The notes under the pieces: generated by a model
What the model saw: only the letters and a program-made list of their open reading frames with translations
Told to the model about the DNA's origin: nothing
Database searches by the model: none
Made by a program: the position numbers and the translations under genes
DNA from: Amphibacillus sp. MSJ-3
GTDB taxonomy: Bacteria; Bacillota; Bacilli; Bacillales; Amphibacillaceae
DNA: 64,000 bases
Assembly: GCF_018919165.1 (NCBI RefSeq)
Contig: NZ_JAHLQM010000008.1
Location: 1-64,000, forward strand
Direction of reading: 5' to 3'
Part shown: one piece after another, positions 28,377 to 40,437 of the stretch
How positions within the stretch are numbered: position 1 is the stretch's first letter
Layout: every line of letters begins with the position of its first letter

Positions 28377-28997
28377 ATGCGCGCTGGATTTCCGATCAAT
28401 ATTCAAACGCTGAAGATTAGTGATGGACCAAGAAAAACCGTTTATTATCCGCAGGTTATCGGGGTGGAGAAGCAAAGTTTGGCAAGATTGATTAATCAGG
28501 CGATTGTTGATCAAACGCAGCAACTGATCGATACACAAGTTGCTAACATGCCGGCAATTGTAGAGGAAATGATCGGGTTATATGAGTTGAAAAACAATCA
28601 ACGTCAGGTCCTGAGTTTATCACTGTCTAATTATACCTATCACCACCAGGCGGCACATGGCTTGACGATAATCAAGGCTTTAACTTTTGATCTGAAAAAA
28701 GAAAGGCTCTGTCAGCTCAAAGATTTATTTAAGCCAGGCAGTGCTTATATCGAAAAACTGTCACACTTGATCAATGATCAAATCAAACAAAGGGAGATCC
28801 CGCTATTAGGTGAATTTGAAGGTGTTCGACCTGATCAAGACTTTTATATTGCTGATAAAACCCTTGTCATCTATTTTCAACTCTATGATCTGGCGCCTTA
28901 TGTTTTTGGATTTCCTATGTTTCCGATTTCCGTTTATGACCTTCAGGATATGATAAAGGAAGATAGTCCACTCGGGAGAATGGCAGCTAGTCAGTAG
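28377..28997 (+). CDS. RsiV-ectodomain-like protein (DUF3298/DUF4163 type)
   Basis: A 206-residue protein resembling the extracellular part of RsiV, the lysozyme-binding anti-sigma factor of Bacillus, and other DUF3298/DUF4163 proteins. The support is an opening with paired strands (VYYPQVIG), SLSLSNYTYHHQAAHGLTI, ALTFDLKKERLCQLKDLF and FYIADKTLVIYFQLYDLAPY. It has no signal peptide, membrane segment or anti-sigma domain, so it would stay in the cytoplasm unless exported by an unknown route. Start ATG follows AGGAGGGG. It sits 90 bp after gloB and may be co-transcribed. Function unknown. Confidence 0.65.
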   Translation: MRAGFPINIQTLKISDGPRKTVYYPQVIGVEKQSLARLINQAIVDQTQQLIDTQVANMPAIVEEMIGLYELKNNQRQVLSLSLSNYTYHHQAAHGLTIIKALTFDLKKERLCQLKDLFKPGSAYIEKLSHLINDQIKQREIPLLGEFEGVRPDQDFYIADKTLVIYFQLYDLAPYVFGFPMFPISVYDLQDMIKEDSPLGRMAASQ

Positions 28998-29011
28998 TTA
29001 GTTATTTTTAC

Positions 29012-29053
29012 AAACACACATCAAAACGAGCTGAGGTGTGTTTTCCTTTTTAC
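29012..29053 (+). terminator. Terminator after RsiV-like gene
   Basis: AAACACAC pairs with GTGTGTTT across an 18-nt loop; TTCCTTTTT follows. Confidence 0.65.
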
Positions 29054-29067
29054 TTAATTACCTGTTT

Positions 29068-29281
29068 ATCCCGCATTAACAGGCAATAAGTCTCCCACTA
29101 TCAGAATTGAGCAAGATAAGTGGGGGATCAACTGCCTGTAAAAGCCCGATTGGTTCAATTGCCCTTAGGTCACATCCTTGTGGCAATAACAATCAATGAG
29201 GGATAGGGGGAAGGCAGACTAAATCTACCATCTCATGTAGTCCAAAAACCTCCACTGATTGAAGTTCCACTTTATCTAGCT
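29068..29281. repeat. Dispersed structured intergenic repeat, copy B (about 214 bp)
   Basis: Aligns end to end with copy A. It starts ATCCCGCATTAACAGGCAAT and ends CTGATTGAAGTTCCACTTTA then TCTAGCT. The left hairpin pairs CTCCCACTAT with ATAAGTGGGGG inside CAGGCA/TGCCTG. The middle helix is ATTGCC/GGCAAT where copy A has GGGGC/GCCCC. The right helix is CTAC/GTAG where copy A has CCAC/GTGG. Both helices are kept by paired changes. The rest of 29282-29515 shows no gene. Confidence 0.8.
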
Positions 29282-29515
29282 CTAAATGCTTTCTTGTCCC
29301 TTTAGAATTGCTTGCTCTTCTTCATATTTGCCTAGTTCAAATCCTTTTTATGAATATATTTTTTTAGCTTAGTTAGGATTTTCGCTTGTATTTACAAGCT
29401 ATTCAAATCAACCCCCATGGCAGATATTATACTAGGGATTGGATTGCTCTTGTGGCTACCTAGCCCTCTCTGATAGGCTATATCGGCCGAATTTAAATAA
29501 ATAACTTTTCAGGGC

Positions 29516-29544
29516 TTGACTAGTGAAATGAAAGCGGTTATAAT
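29516..29544 (+). promoter_or_regulatory. bgl operon promoter with overlapping cre site
   Basis: TTGACT (29516-29521), 17 bp and a perfect TATAAT (29539-29544). TGAAAGCGGTTATA (29529-29542) differs from the cre consensus at one position and overlaps the -10 element, so CcpA would block polymerase binding in glucose. Confidence 0.8.
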
Positions 29545-29556
29545 AAAAACATATTT

Positions 29557-29641
29557 AGGCTTGTTACTTCATTATCAGAAGGCAAAACCTAGACTTTTGT
29601 GATATATTCAATGAATATGTCCATAAGTCTAGGTTTTTTTT
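29557..29641 (+). promoter_or_regulatory. RAT antiterminator and overlapping terminator 1
   Basis: Positions 29557-29590 match the ribonucleic antiterminator target of the BglG/LicT family (AGGCTTGTTACT start, CAGAAGGCAAAACCT end). The last bases are also the first arm of a terminator, AAAACCTAGACTT with AAGTCTAGGTTTT and eight T, ending at 29641. The two structures exclude each other, so the antiterminator protein decides read-through. Confidence 0.88.
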
Positions 29642-29652
29642 GGGAGGTGAGT

Positions 29653-30511
29653 ATGGGTATGAGGATTATTCGCATTTTTAATAATAGTGTGGTTCTTGTC
29701 GAGGATCAGAATAAGGACAAGAAAATTGTGCTAGGTAAAGGTGTCGGCTTCCATGCTAAAGTTAATGATAAGTTGGATGAAGCAAAGGTTGAACAGGTTT
29801 TTGTATTAGAAGATGCCAGCCAAGAAAAGAAACTCAAGCACATGACGAAATTTGCTTCCATAGAATATGTTGATCTTACAAGGAAAATTATTGATCAGGC
29901 AGAGCAAGATCTCGGGGTGACTTTTAATGACTCCGTATTTATAGGTTTATTAGATCATATATCTTATGCTTTGCAACGCACCTCACAAAGTGGCCATCTG
30001 AAAAATGCACTTATTTGGGAAATCAAGAAATTTTACAAGGCGGAATTTCAAGCTGCTTTAACCGCACTTAAGCTTATTGAAGCGGAGGAAAAGGTTCAGT
30101 TAAGCGAAGATGAAGCAGGTTTTATCGCTATGCATTTTGTTAACGGCCAGCAAAGCAATGTAGCCAAAAAAACACCCATGCATGATGCGGAAGTTATTCA
30201 AGACATTCTAAATATTATTAAGTTCCATTTTAAGATGGAAGTAGATGAGACAACCGTTAACTTTAGCCGTTTTATCATCCACATGCGTTACTTTTTACAG
30301 CGTATCCATGATCCTAGTGAAAGGAGAAATACGATAGAACCTGAATTATTTATACAAGTATATGAAAAATATCCGGATACCTATAAATGTGTGGAGAAAA
30401 TTGCAGTATATTTAAAGAAGAAACTTAATGTGACTATAACTAAGGAAGAGATGTTCTACCTGATGTTACACATTAATCGTTTAACCTTGAGAGAAAAAAC
30501 ATATTTCGATT

Positions 30512-30513
<2 letters not shown>
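29653..30513 (+). CDS. licT: BglG/LicT-family transcriptional antiterminator
   Basis: A 286-residue antiterminator. The RNA-binding CAT domain is residues 1-60 (RIIRIFNNSVVLVED and VLGKGVGFHAKVND). Two PTS regulation domains follow, with conserved histidines in LLDHISYALQR, AMHFVN, FIIHMRYFLQR and LMLHINRL that receive phosphate from HPr or the PTS enzyme. Start ATG 29653 lies five bases after GGAGG; ATG 29659 is an alternative, while ATG 29599 lies within the leader terminator. It controls its own operon through the two RAT/terminator switches at 29557 and 30512. Confidence 0.9.
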
Positions 30514-33888
<3,375 letters not shown>

Positions 33889-33906
33889 AAAGTAAAAGAC
33901 AGTAGT

Positions 33907-33997
33907 CATCCAATTGTTAGTGATAATAATTGGATGAAGCTCTTCAAACTAGATGGGAGACAATCTTCCATTGTCTAGTCTGAGGAGCTTTTTTTTG
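33907..33997 (+). terminator. Two consecutive terminator hairpins
   Basis: CATCCAATTGTTA pairs with TAATAATTGGATG, then a longer hairpin pairs AAGCTC with GAGCTT and contains ACTAGA/TCTAGT, ending in eight T. They close the beta-glucoside operon. Confidence 0.8.
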
Positions 33998-34120
33998 CTT
34001 TCTTTGTTAGTTACTTAAAAATGAAAAGGATAGTCACATCACCAAAAATTAAATTTTATAAAGCAAGGGATGAGAAAGTTTTAAATTGTAAGAGGTTTTG
34101 CAATAGAGAAGGGGATTTTT

Positions 34121-34173
34121 ATCCCGCATTAACAGGCCCAAGCCCCCACTGGTTGAAGTTTCAATTTATAGCT
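34121..34173. repeat. Internally deleted dispersed repeat, copy D
   Basis: The left end ATCCCGCATTAACAGGC joins directly to the right end CCCCCACTGGTTGAAGTTTC then AATTTATAGCT. The ~160 bp between are missing compared with copy B, so both ends define the element boundaries. The small plus-strand ORF over this stretch is not believed to be a gene. Confidence 0.7.
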
Positions 34174-34346
34174 GGTAATAGAAAGATCAGTAATGGTAAT
34201 TTCTTTTTTCTCGATGAGCGTAGATAAAGAGTAGCTATGGGTGACTTATTGCTTATTTGGTTAGATTTTTATAAGCTATAAAAGGAAATTTGGGCTTGAC
34301 TTTGGCAAGATTTTGAGAAAAGGCGAAATTGTGAACAAAAAGAAAA

Positions 34347-34394
34347 ATACTAAATATAGTCCCGAGCATCTTATTGATCCACAATATGTTGTGT
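34347..34394 (+). promoter_or_regulatory. Tandem NrdR boxes
   Basis: Box 1 ATACTAAATATAGTCC (34347-34362) and box 2 CCACAATATGTTGTGT (34379-34394) match 12 and 14 of 16 positions of the NrdR consensus acaCwAtATaTwGtgt. They start 32 bp apart with a 16-bp gap, the usual three-helical-turn spacing. NrdR represses ribonucleotide reductase genes when dATP is ample, which fits the nrdD gene downstream. Confidence 0.75.
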
Positions 34395-34424
34395 GATATA
34401 GTGAAACTATTAAAACTTCATCGC

Positions 34425-34579
34425 CTTTTGAAATGGATTTAAGGTAGCTCTGCCACGATAAGGGCAGCTACTTAAGTCAAGTTATTTCAAAAGTGGCATA
34501 GAGAAATATTCCTACTTCAAGGCAAAGAATCAGACAAGGTTCTGAGGGGGGATTTGCCTTTTTAGAGGTCTTTTTTTTT
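34425..34579 (+). promoter_or_regulatory. Structured nrdD leader with internal terminator
   Basis: A long hairpin at 34425-34493 has an outer perfect 10-bp helix CTTTTGAAAT/ATTTCAAAAG and an inner helix TTAAGGTAGCT/AGCTACTTAA topped by TGCC/GGCA. Next comes a terminator-like hairpin, GGCAAA (34521-34526) with TTTGCC (34553-34558) enclosing TCAGA/TCTGA, followed by T5 and T9 runs. The nrdD start is about 65 bp further on. I do not recognise a known riboswitch class. Attenuation is inferred from layout. Confidence 0.55.
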
Positions 34580-34645
34580 CTTATATCATAGCAGCGGTAA
34601 GTATCACTGCTTATCAACAATAGGATGGGAAGGGGATTTAAAGAA

Positions 34646-36823
34646 ATGATCGATACAAGTAGTATTCAATTAACATTGATCAATCAAGCAATTGAGAAGA
34701 GGGATGGTCGGAAGCAGAAGTATGACCCTGCTAAAATAAAAAATGCCCTCATTCAAGCTGTACAAAAATCAAATTTACCTTATGCAAAAGTAACGATTGA
34801 AGAGATTACGAATGAAGTAGATCGCATTATTCAACAAAGTGAACCCACTTCAATTCATACCTCTTTAATCGATGAATATGTTTTAGAACGCTTACATCAC
34901 CATGGGATGAAGGATTTAGCTGATAGCTATATCCAAAGGCGGAAGGAAAAAGCGGAGAGACGGAAAAATAGCCGTGATATTAACCAAAAAATTGATCAAT
35001 TATTAGATAAAGATCCGACGGTTGTAAATGAAAATGCCAACAAGGATAGTAAGGTCTTTAATACGCAACGTGATTTAACGGCAGGAAGCGTCGGGAAAAC
35101 CATTGGACTAAGAATGCTTCCCCCTCATGTAGCAAATGCCCATGAAAAAGGTGAAATTCATTATCATGACCTAGATTACACACCTTATGCACCGATGACA
35201 AACTGCTGTCTAATTGACTTCAAAACGATGTTTGAAGAGGGATTTGAAATCGGCAATGCTGAGGTAGAATCGCCACGATCCATCCAGACTGCTGCAGCTC
35301 AGACGGCACAGATTATTGCGAATGTTGCTTCAAGTCAGTATGGTGGGTGTAGTTTTGACCGTGTCGATGAAGTCTTAGCTCCCTACGCAGAAATCAACTA
35401 TCAAAAGAACCTGACAACGGCCAAAGAGTGGATCGAAGGTGTGGAACGGCAAGAAAAATTTGCTTTAGAAAAAACTAAAAAAGATATCTATGATGCCATG
35501 CAAAGTTTGGAATATGAGATTAATACACTTTATACCTCTCAGGGGCAAACCCCATTTACAACATTAGGGTTTGGTTTGGGGACAAGCTGGATTGAAAGAG
35601 AAATTCAAGCGTCTATTCTCAAAATTCGGATTAATGGCTTAGGTAAGGAAAAACGGACGGCTATTTTTCCAAAACTCGTCTTTACCTTGAAGCGGGGTGT
35701 AAACCTTGAGCCACAAGATCCAAATTACGATATTAAACAATTGGCCTTAGAATGCTCGACTAAGCGCATGTATCCAGATGTCTTAAGCTATGACAAAATT
35801 GTTGAATTGACAGGTAGCTTTAAAGTCCCAATGGGCTGTCGCTCCTTCTTACAGTCTTGGCAGGACCAAGAAGGAAATGAAGTGACATCAGGTCGGATGA
35901 ACCTTGGAGTTGTCACTCTAAATTTACCGCGAATTGCGATTGAAGCAGATAAAAGCTTTGATAAATTTTATGAATTATTGGAAGAACGTTTAAATGTAAT
36001 CAAAGATGCTTTAATGTTTAAAGCAAGTCGAACAATGGAAGCAAAACCAGAGAATGCTCCGATCTTATATTTACACGGTGCTTTTGGTGAAAAACTGAAA
36101 ACGTCAGATAAAGTAGAGGAACTTTTCTTGAATAAACGCGCAACAGTTTCTTTAGGTTACATCGGATTGTATGAGGTTGCTGCTGCATTTTACGGAAAGG
36201 CATGGGAGGACAACCCTGAGGCGAAAAACTTCACCTTAAATGTCATTAAAATTCTTAAGGCAAAAGCAGATGAATGGGGCGATGAAGCAAATCTACATTT
36301 TAGTGTTTATTCAACGCCAAGCGAGAGTTTAACCGACCGATTTTGTAGACTGGATCGTGAGAAGTTTGGTGCAATTGAAGACATTACGGAGAAGGGCTAT
36401 TATACGAATAGTTTTCACTATGATGTCAGAAAGGCGCCGACACCGTTTGAAAAAATTGATTTTGAAAAGGAATATGCACCATATACAAGTGGTGGTTTTA
36501 TCCACTATTGTGAATATCCGAAATTACAAACCAATCCAAAGGCTTTGGAAGCTGTTTGGGACTATGCCTATGATCGGGTCGGTTATTTAGGGACGAATAC
36601 GCCAATTGACCATTGCTATGAATGTAACTTTGATGGGGATTTCAACCCAACTGAGAAGGGTTTTGAATGTCCAAACTGTGGCAATACAAATCCAGAGACC
36701 TGTGACGTGGTTAAGAGAACCTGTGGCTATTTAGGTAATCCACAGAAACGCCCAATGGTAGAAGGACGACATGAGGAAATCTCCTCACGTAAGAAGCACA
36801 TGAAGGGATCTGATTCTTATTAA
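34646..36823 (+). CDS. nrdD: Anaerobic (class III) ribonucleoside-triphosphate reductase
   Basis: A 725-residue glycyl-radical enzyme making deoxynucleotides without oxygen. An ATP-cone allosteric domain (KRDGRKQKYDPAKIKNAL) fills residues 10-100. The catalytic barrel contains DLTAGSVGKTIGLRMLP and GEIHYHDLDYTPYAPMTNCCLIDF. The C-terminus has a zinc site, CYECNFDG and CPNCGN, then the radical motif RTCGYLGNP, whose glycine is activated by NrdG. Start ATG 34646 is ten bases after AGGGG; the ATG at 34625 adds seven residues and has no spaced ribosome binding site. nrdG follows with overlapping frames. Two NrdR boxes and a structured leader precede it. Confidence 0.94.
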   Translation: MIDTSSIQLTLINQAIEKRDGRKQKYDPAKIKNALIQAVQKSNLPYAKVTIEEITNEVDRIIQQSEPTSIHTSLIDEYVLERLHHHGMKDLADSYIQRRKEKAERRKNSRDINQKIDQLLDKDPTVVNENANKDSKVFNTQRDLTAGSVGKTIGLRMLPPHVANAHEKGEIHYHDLDYTPYAPMTNCCLIDFKTMFEEGFEIGNAEVESPRSIQTAAAQTAQIIANVASSQYGGCSFDRVDEVLAPYAEINYQKNLTTAKEWIEGVERQEKFALEKTKKDIYDAMQSLEYEINTLYTSQGQTPFTTLGFGLGTSWIEREIQASILKIRINGLGKEKRTAIFPKLVFTLKRGVNLEPQDPNYDIKQLALECSTKRMYPDVLSYDKIVELTGSFKVPMGCRSFLQSWQDQEGNEVTSGRMNLGVVTLNLPRIAIEADKSFDKFYELLEERLNVIKDALMFKASRTMEAKPENAPILYLHGAFGEKLKTSDKVEELFLNKRATVSLGYIGLYEVAAAFYGKAWEDNPEAKNFTLNVIKILKAKADEWGDEANLHFSVYSTPSESLTDRFCRLDREKFGAIEDITEKGYYTNSFHYDVRKAPTPFEKIDFEKEYAPYTSGGFIHYCEYPKLQTNPKALEAVWDYAYDRVGYLGTNTPIDHCYECNFDGDFNPTEKGFECPNCGNTNPETCDVVKRTCGYLGNPQKRPMVEGRHEEISSRKKHMKGSDSY

Positions 36824-37379
36824 ATCCCTCCCAATAACCTGGACAGCTGAAGCCTTAAGTAAAGGCTATATCGCGGACTATAAACCTTATAATTTTGTCG
36901 ATGGAGAAGGGGTTCGCTGTAGTTTATATGTCAGTGGTTGTCCTTTTGCTTGTCGAGGTTGCTACAACAAGGCGGCACAAGACTTTTCCTATGGTCAGCC
37001 ATATACAAAAGAGTTGGAAGACCAAATCATCGAAGACTTAAAAGCTGATTATTGCCAAGGACTGACCTTATTAGGTGGGGAGCCATTTTTAAATACTCAA
37101 GTGACTCTATCTTTATGTAAGAGGGTAAGAGAGGTATTTGGCTCAAGTAAAGATATTTGGTCATGGAGTGGTTACACTTATCAGGAATTAATGAAAAGTA
37201 GTCAGGATAAGATTGACTTACTTGAACTGATTGATGTCCTTGTTGATGGACGCTTTGTCGAGGCAAAAAAAGACTTGAATTTAGCTTTCCGAGGCAGTTC
37301 AAACCAGAAGATTATTGATGTTCAAAAAACACTGGCAGCTGATGAACTGGTCCTTTGGAAGGATGGCAATTATGATTAA
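36819..37379 (+). CDS. nrdG: Anaerobic ribonucleotide reductase activase, with non-canonical start
   Basis: A radical-SAM activase that makes the glycyl radical on NrdD. The frame reads WTAEALSKGYIADYKPYNF, then VDGEGVRCSLYVSGCPFACRGCYN, whose C-x3-C-x2-C binds the 4Fe-4S cluster, and GLTLLGGEPFLN and FRGSSNQKIIDVQK. Homologues begin about ten residues before the W-x-x-E-x-L-S-x-G segment, but the frame has no ATG, GTG or TTG before TTG 37014, which would remove the cluster motif. TGA at 36801 blocks extension. Candidates are CTG 36810, ATT 36813 and ATT 36819; the last overlaps the nrdD stop and is ten bases after GAAGGGA. It gives 186 residues, normal for NrdG. Confidence 0.85.
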   Translation: MKSLPITWTAEALSKGYIADYKPYNFVDGEGVRCSLYVSGCPFACRGCYNKAAQDFSYGQPYTKELEDQIIEDLKADYCQGLTLLGGEPFLNTQVTLSLCKRVREVFGSSKDIWSWSGYTYQELMKSSQDKIDLLELIDVLVDGRFVEAKKDLNLAFRGSSNQKIIDVQKTLAADELVLWKDGNYD

Positions 37380-37402
37380 CGGATAGAGATAACCAGTAAA
37401 AG

Positions 37403-37438
37403 ATATCCCTTAGGTGATTTCCTAGGGGGTATTTTTTT
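37403..37438 (+). terminator. Terminator of nrdDG
   Basis: ATATCCCTTAGG pairs with CCTAGGGGGTAT, then seven T. Confidence 0.75.
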
Positions 37439-37648
37439 GTTCACCAACCATGGGCGAACGTTAGCATAATGTTTAAAATATGCTTAACGTAAATTCCATT
37501 AAGTACTTCCTCATTAATCGTTGTGAGTTTGCTAAGTAGGCTCATTTCCAAGAGAAAGTCTTAACCAAGTATGACCTGATCTCCGACCTGTATGGATCTA
37601 ATGCCGGAGTGCTTTCGTTTTTTAGGTCAGAAGATAGATCAAGTATAT

Positions 37649-37686
37649 AAAAATGCAAGCTGAAGTTAATTCCAGCTTGCATTTTT
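37649..37686. terminator. Bidirectional terminator
   Basis: A perfect stem AAAAATGCAAGCTG with CAGCTTGCATTTTT around a 10-nt loop. It lies 100 bp past the minus-strand flavoprotein stop and can serve both strands. The rest of 37439-37787 shows no gene. Confidence 0.75.
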
Positions 37687-37787
37687 GACCTTTTCAGTGG
37701 TCTGGTAAATGTTTAGAAGCTTTTAATTGTTTTTGTTGCTTCATTTTAACGAAAGAAACTGAATGGATGTCATGAATCAAATGACAA

Positions 37788-38492
37788 TTAAAGAGCTAAA
37801 AGTTCAATTCGCTGTTGTTCGTGCTTATCAAGGATGATTTGCTCCGGCTTGATACCCCGTTCATAAAGCAATTCAATATTTTCTAGGATAAATTCATCAC
37901 TACCAACAAGATAGAAAAGTCCATCCTGATCGGTAGCCAGTCTTTCCACTTCATTGTAATAATCTTGGCGGTTATCGACAAACTGGGCTGTGAACTTCTT
38001 TTCAGGTGAAGACTTGAAGATATGAGTGAATAAGAACGCTTTTGAAGAGTCAATATTCAATGAATGGATGTGGTTAATCCTGTCATCGTGTTCGAAATAC
38101 TCAAGTACAAGCGGTCTAAAAGTTGCTAAACCGACACCAGCGGATAATAAGTAAATATTTTTATTTTCCCTTTTTAGCTGTACGTTTGAAATTGTTTTAA
38201 ATAGGGCTACTTCTTGACCGACTTCAAGGTTTCTTAGAATTGCTTTAAACTCAGAACATTGCTCCCTAATCCGTGTTGTAATCCCAATTGAATTTTCATG
38301 TGGTAAAGTAGAAATAGACATATGGCGAACTAGACTACGATTCGGTTTATCTCCATCATTAAAACCCTTTAATGCGAAGTGGGTATGCGCACCTTCCTCC
38401 CAAGTAAAATCTTCCGGACAATCGAGCAGATAGGTTCTAATCTCGGGTGTTTCTTCAATAATCTGATTTATTTTGGTCCAATATATTTGCAT
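37788..38492 (-). CDS. FNR-like FAD/NAD(P)-binding oxidoreductase
   Basis: A 234-residue ferredoxin-reductase-fold protein. The FAD-binding beta-barrel has RHMSISTLP (the R-x-x-S-x-S flavin motif) near residues 57-65 and IGITTRI. The pyridine nucleotide domain has LLSAGVGLATFRPLV, DNRQDYYNEVE and FYLVGSDEFILENIELL. No iron-sulfur, flavodoxin or haem domain is attached, so it needs a separate electron partner. The substrate is unknown. Monocistronic with its ribosome binding site GTGAGGAG. Confidence 0.8.
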   Translation of the reverse strand: MQIYWTKINQIIEETPEIRTYLLDCPEDFTWEEGAHTHFALKGFNDGDKPNRSLVRHMSISTLPHENSIGITTRIREQCSEFKAILRNLEVGQEVALFKTISNVQLKRENKNIYLLSAGVGLATFRPLVLEYFEHDDRINHIHSLNIDSSKAFLFTHIFKSSPEKKFTAQFVDNRQDYYNEVERLATDQDGLFYLVGSDEFILENIELLYERGIKPEQIILDKHEQQRIELLAL

Positions 38493-38895
38493 GTCTCATT
38501 CTCCTCACTTAACTATATGTATTTAATCATACACTAAGTGATAACAATTCTCAATTAAATAGTTTGATTATTTAAAAAGGTTTACTAAAGCTTATCTGAC
38601 TGTAAGTTCTTCACTGTCATTTTCTTAGAAATTACCGGGTTATAAGCAAGTTGCCAAGAGTCAACAGAAGTTTGTTTCGTTGATCCCAAACTTAATTGGG
38701 GAGGCGTCCTCCACAAAGTCAAAGTTTACTTAAGCTTAGTGACCCCGCTTTTTGATCGTTCAAGCTTAAAAGATTATGTCATCTATCCTATCTCACCTGC
38801 TTTGCTCAGATTTAGACTTATGTATTAAAGCCTAATCGATTTCCCTAATCGTGGTACAATATTAAATAGAAACTAACCTAAAAAGAGGTCAAAAA
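38493..38895. other. Intergenic region upstream of dbpA
   Basis: About 400 bp between divergent genes with no recognisable gene or repeat. A plausible -10 TACAAT lies at about 38856-38861, with AAAAAGAGGT ribosome binding site before dbpA. No riboswitch was recognised. Confidence 0.4.
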
Positions 38896-40341
38896 ATGAA
38901 GAATTCAAGGTTTAATGATTATAAATTGGGTGATGAGATCATCACTTCCCTTCAGGCTTTAGCTTATCACACACCAACTGACGTGCAGCGAAAGGTGATC
39001 CCACTCGTCTTAGAACAAACAGATCTGATCGTGAAGTCGCAAACCGGAAGCGGTAAGACAGCCGCCTATGCAATTCCGATTGCTGAATCGATTGATTGGC
39101 TTGAGAATAAACCCCAGGCCTTAATTTTGACACCAACGAGAGAGCTTGCTGTTCAGGTTAAAGAGGATTTTACCAACATCGGGCGCTTTAAACGAATTAA
39201 GGCGCTGGCTGTGTTTGGTAAGCAATCTTTCGCAAGCCAAAAAGTACAATTAAAACAAAAGACACATGTCGTTGTTGGCACACCTGGCCGTGTCTTTGAT
39301 CATATCGGTAAAGGGACACTATCGTTAGACCAGATCCGCTATTTGGTCATCGATGAAGCGGATGAAATGTTGAATATGGGCTTTATCGAACAGGTCGAGG
39401 CGATTATCAAAGCCCTACCTAAAGATCGAGTGACAATGCTTTTCTCGGCTACCTTACCAAAGGAGATTAAAGAGCTTTCGCATAGGTATATGGTAGAACC
39501 TGTCGACATTGAGATAGAGACAGGTGCAATAACAGCAGATGAAATTGATCATGTGCTGATTGAAGTGTCAGATGATCAAAAATATGACCTCCTCCGTGAT
39601 TTAACGATCGTTGAAAATCCAGATAGCTGTATAATTTTTTGTCGGACAAAAGGGCGCGTTGATCGGTTGACTGATCAATTAATTAAAGCAGGCTATCCAT
39701 GTGGTAAAATCCATGGTGACATGGCCCAAGAAGCTCGGCTTGCTGTGATGCGTGACTTTAAACACGGCCGTTTTCGCTATTTAGTGGCAACTGATTTAGC
39801 TGCGCGAGGCATCGATATTGATAAGCTCAGTCATATTATCAACTATGATCTGCCACTAAAAAAGGAGGGCTACGTCCATCGCACTGGAAGAACTGGGAGG
39901 GCTGGCGAGGTAGGGAAAGCAATCACATTTATGCTTCCGTCTGAAGAGAAGTTTTTACCAGAGATTGAAGCCTATCTTGGTTTTGAGATTAAGCGATCAG
40001 CAGCTCCAAAGAAAGCGGAAGTGGCTAAGAATCGGCCAGCCTTTGATCGGAAAATCAACCTAAAATCAACGATAAAAAAAGAAAAAAATGAAAATCTAAA
40101 TAAAGATATTATGAAACTGTACTTTAATGGTGGTAAGAGAAAGAAGCTTAGAGCAGTTGATTTTGTAGGGACAATCGCTAAAATAAAGGGTGTAACCGCA
40201 GAGGATATTGGGATTATTACTATTCTTGATCGGGCAACTTTTATCGAAATCTTAAATGGCAAAGGTCCCCTAGTCTTAAAAACGATGAAGAACACAACAG
40301 TAAAAGGGAAGTTGTTGAAGGTTTATGAAGCTAAGGAATAA
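38896..40341 (+). CDS. dbpA: DEAD-box RNA helicase DbpA
   Basis: A 481-residue ATP-dependent RNA helicase. The N-terminal Q motif [10 protein letters not shown], motif I SQTGSGKT, Ia TPTRELA, GTPGRV, II DEADEM and III SAT are followed by the second RecA domain with [18 protein letters not shown] and [10 protein letters not shown]. The linker is basic ([17 protein letters not shown]). The last ~75 residues, starting [20 protein letters not shown], form the DbpA RNA-binding domain that recognises 23S rRNA hairpin 92. It acts in 50S ribosome assembly. Start ATG follows AAAGAGG. No operon partner. Confidence 0.92.
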   Translation: MKNSRFNDYKLGDEIITSLQALAYHTPTDVQRKVIPLVLEQTDLIVKSQTGSGKTAAYAIPIAESIDWLENKPQALILTPTRELAVQVKEDFTNIGRFKRIKALAVFGKQSFASQKVQLKQKTHVVVGTPGRVFDHIGKGTLSLDQIRYLVIDEADEMLNMGFIEQVEAIIKALPKDRVTMLFSATLPKEIKELSHRYMVEPVDIEIETGAITADEIDHVLIEVSDDQKYDLLRDLTIVENPDSCIIFCRTKGRVDRLTDQLIKAGYPCGKIHGDMAQEARLAVMRDFKHGRFRYLVATDLAARGIDIDKLSHIINYDLPLKKEGYVHRTGRTGRAGEVGKAITFMLPSEEKFLPEIEAYLGFEIKRSAAPKKAEVAKNRPAFDRKINLKSTIKKEKNENLNKDIMKLYFNGGKRKKLRAVDFVGTIAKIKGVTAEDIGIITILDRATFIEILNGKGPLVLKTMKNTTVKGKLLKVYEAKE

Positions 40342-40437
40342 GAGGGTCGCTGAACAAAAAGAAAGATCAAAAAGTTAGTTAATTCCACATATATAAAGGA
40401 TAATAAAGGTATTATATTAAAAGAGGAGGCTCTACAA

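Noticed and set aside
34021-34227. 68-residue plus-strand ORF
   Set aside because: It overlaps the deleted repeat copy D and has no ribosome binding site; the encoded sequence follows the repeat.
34425-34579. Cobalamin, THF or TPP riboswitch in the nrdD leader
   Set aside because: The hairpins are strong, but conserved core motifs of these classes were looked for and not found, so it is reported only as an unidentified leader.
37014-37379. NrdG starting at TTG 37014
   Set aside because: It would remove the iron-sulfur cysteines and the conserved N-terminus, which are present in frame back to about 36813.
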